Assembly: GCA_017382775.1 (NCBI GenBank)
Contig: JAFNZQ010000121.1
Coordinates: forward strand, 1 to 5,657
Direction: 5' to 3'
From: Spirochaetaceae bacterium
Lineage (GTDB): Bacteria; Spirochaetota; Spirochaetia; Treponematales; Treponemataceae
DNA length: 5,657 nucleotides
Shown here in pieces: positions 5,656-5,657 of this stretch; positions within the stretch are counted from its first letter, which is position 1; every line of letters begins with the position of its first letter. A model generated the notes under the pieces. That model was not told the origin of the DNA. It did no database searches and saw nothing but the letters and a program-made list of their open reading frames with translations. Made by a program: the position numbers and the translations under genes.

Positions 5656-5657
5656 TC

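Noticed and set aside
1..5657. Defence island, CRISPR array, insertion sequence, tRNA or riboswitch
   Set aside because: No repeat array, transposase, terminal repeats or structured RNA pattern was found. The only intergenic region over 200 bases is 4463-4725 and it is explained by promoters, the palindrome and the leader hairpin.

Overview
The window reads as ordinary chromosomal DNA of a moderately AT-rich bacterium, most likely a spirochaete of the Treponema group. The lineage call is inference. It rests on the single-strand-binding protein (opening MDNLNSLIIEGN, with EVSFFDVEAWGK in the middle), on a secreted HExxH protease of M30 (hyicolysin) type, and on a propeller-plus-barrel putative glycoside hydrolase, all of which I associate with treponemes. 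No mobile element, CRISPR array, tRNA or rRNA is visible.

Layout: (i) 1-100 is a leader, possibly with the last codons of an upstream gene ending at 38. (ii) 101-1744 (+) encodes a secreted gluzincin-type zinc protease with HEFTH and a downstream glutamate. (iii) 1808-4024 (+) encodes a secreted protein with an Asp-box (propeller-like) N-terminal half and a DUF4015-type TIM-barrel C-terminal half. It is driven by a near-consensus extended -10 promoter so close to the ATG that the mRNA should be leaderless. (iv) 4039-4070 is a hairpin shared as terminator by converging genes. (v) 4073-4462 (-) is a standalone ssb gene. (vi) 4463-4725 is a divergent, AT-rich regulatory region with a 30-bp near-perfect palindrome, a strong promoter, a possible second promoter and a leader hairpin. 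(vii) 4726-5655 (+) is a complete PAP2-family membrane phosphatase with an extra membrane-rich C-terminal half.

The two strong promoters (1771-1800 and 4651-4680) match at 25 of 30 positions. Both have a run of eight T in the spacer and an extended -10, which is the most striking non-coding signal here. The first two genes both encode exported hydrolases and may serve the cell surface or nutrient acquisition. The ssb and PAP2 genes look like independent units with no obvious functional link. I see no convincing new multi-gene system. The interest lies in the promoter pair, the leaderless exported hydrolase, the palindrome and the domain architectures.
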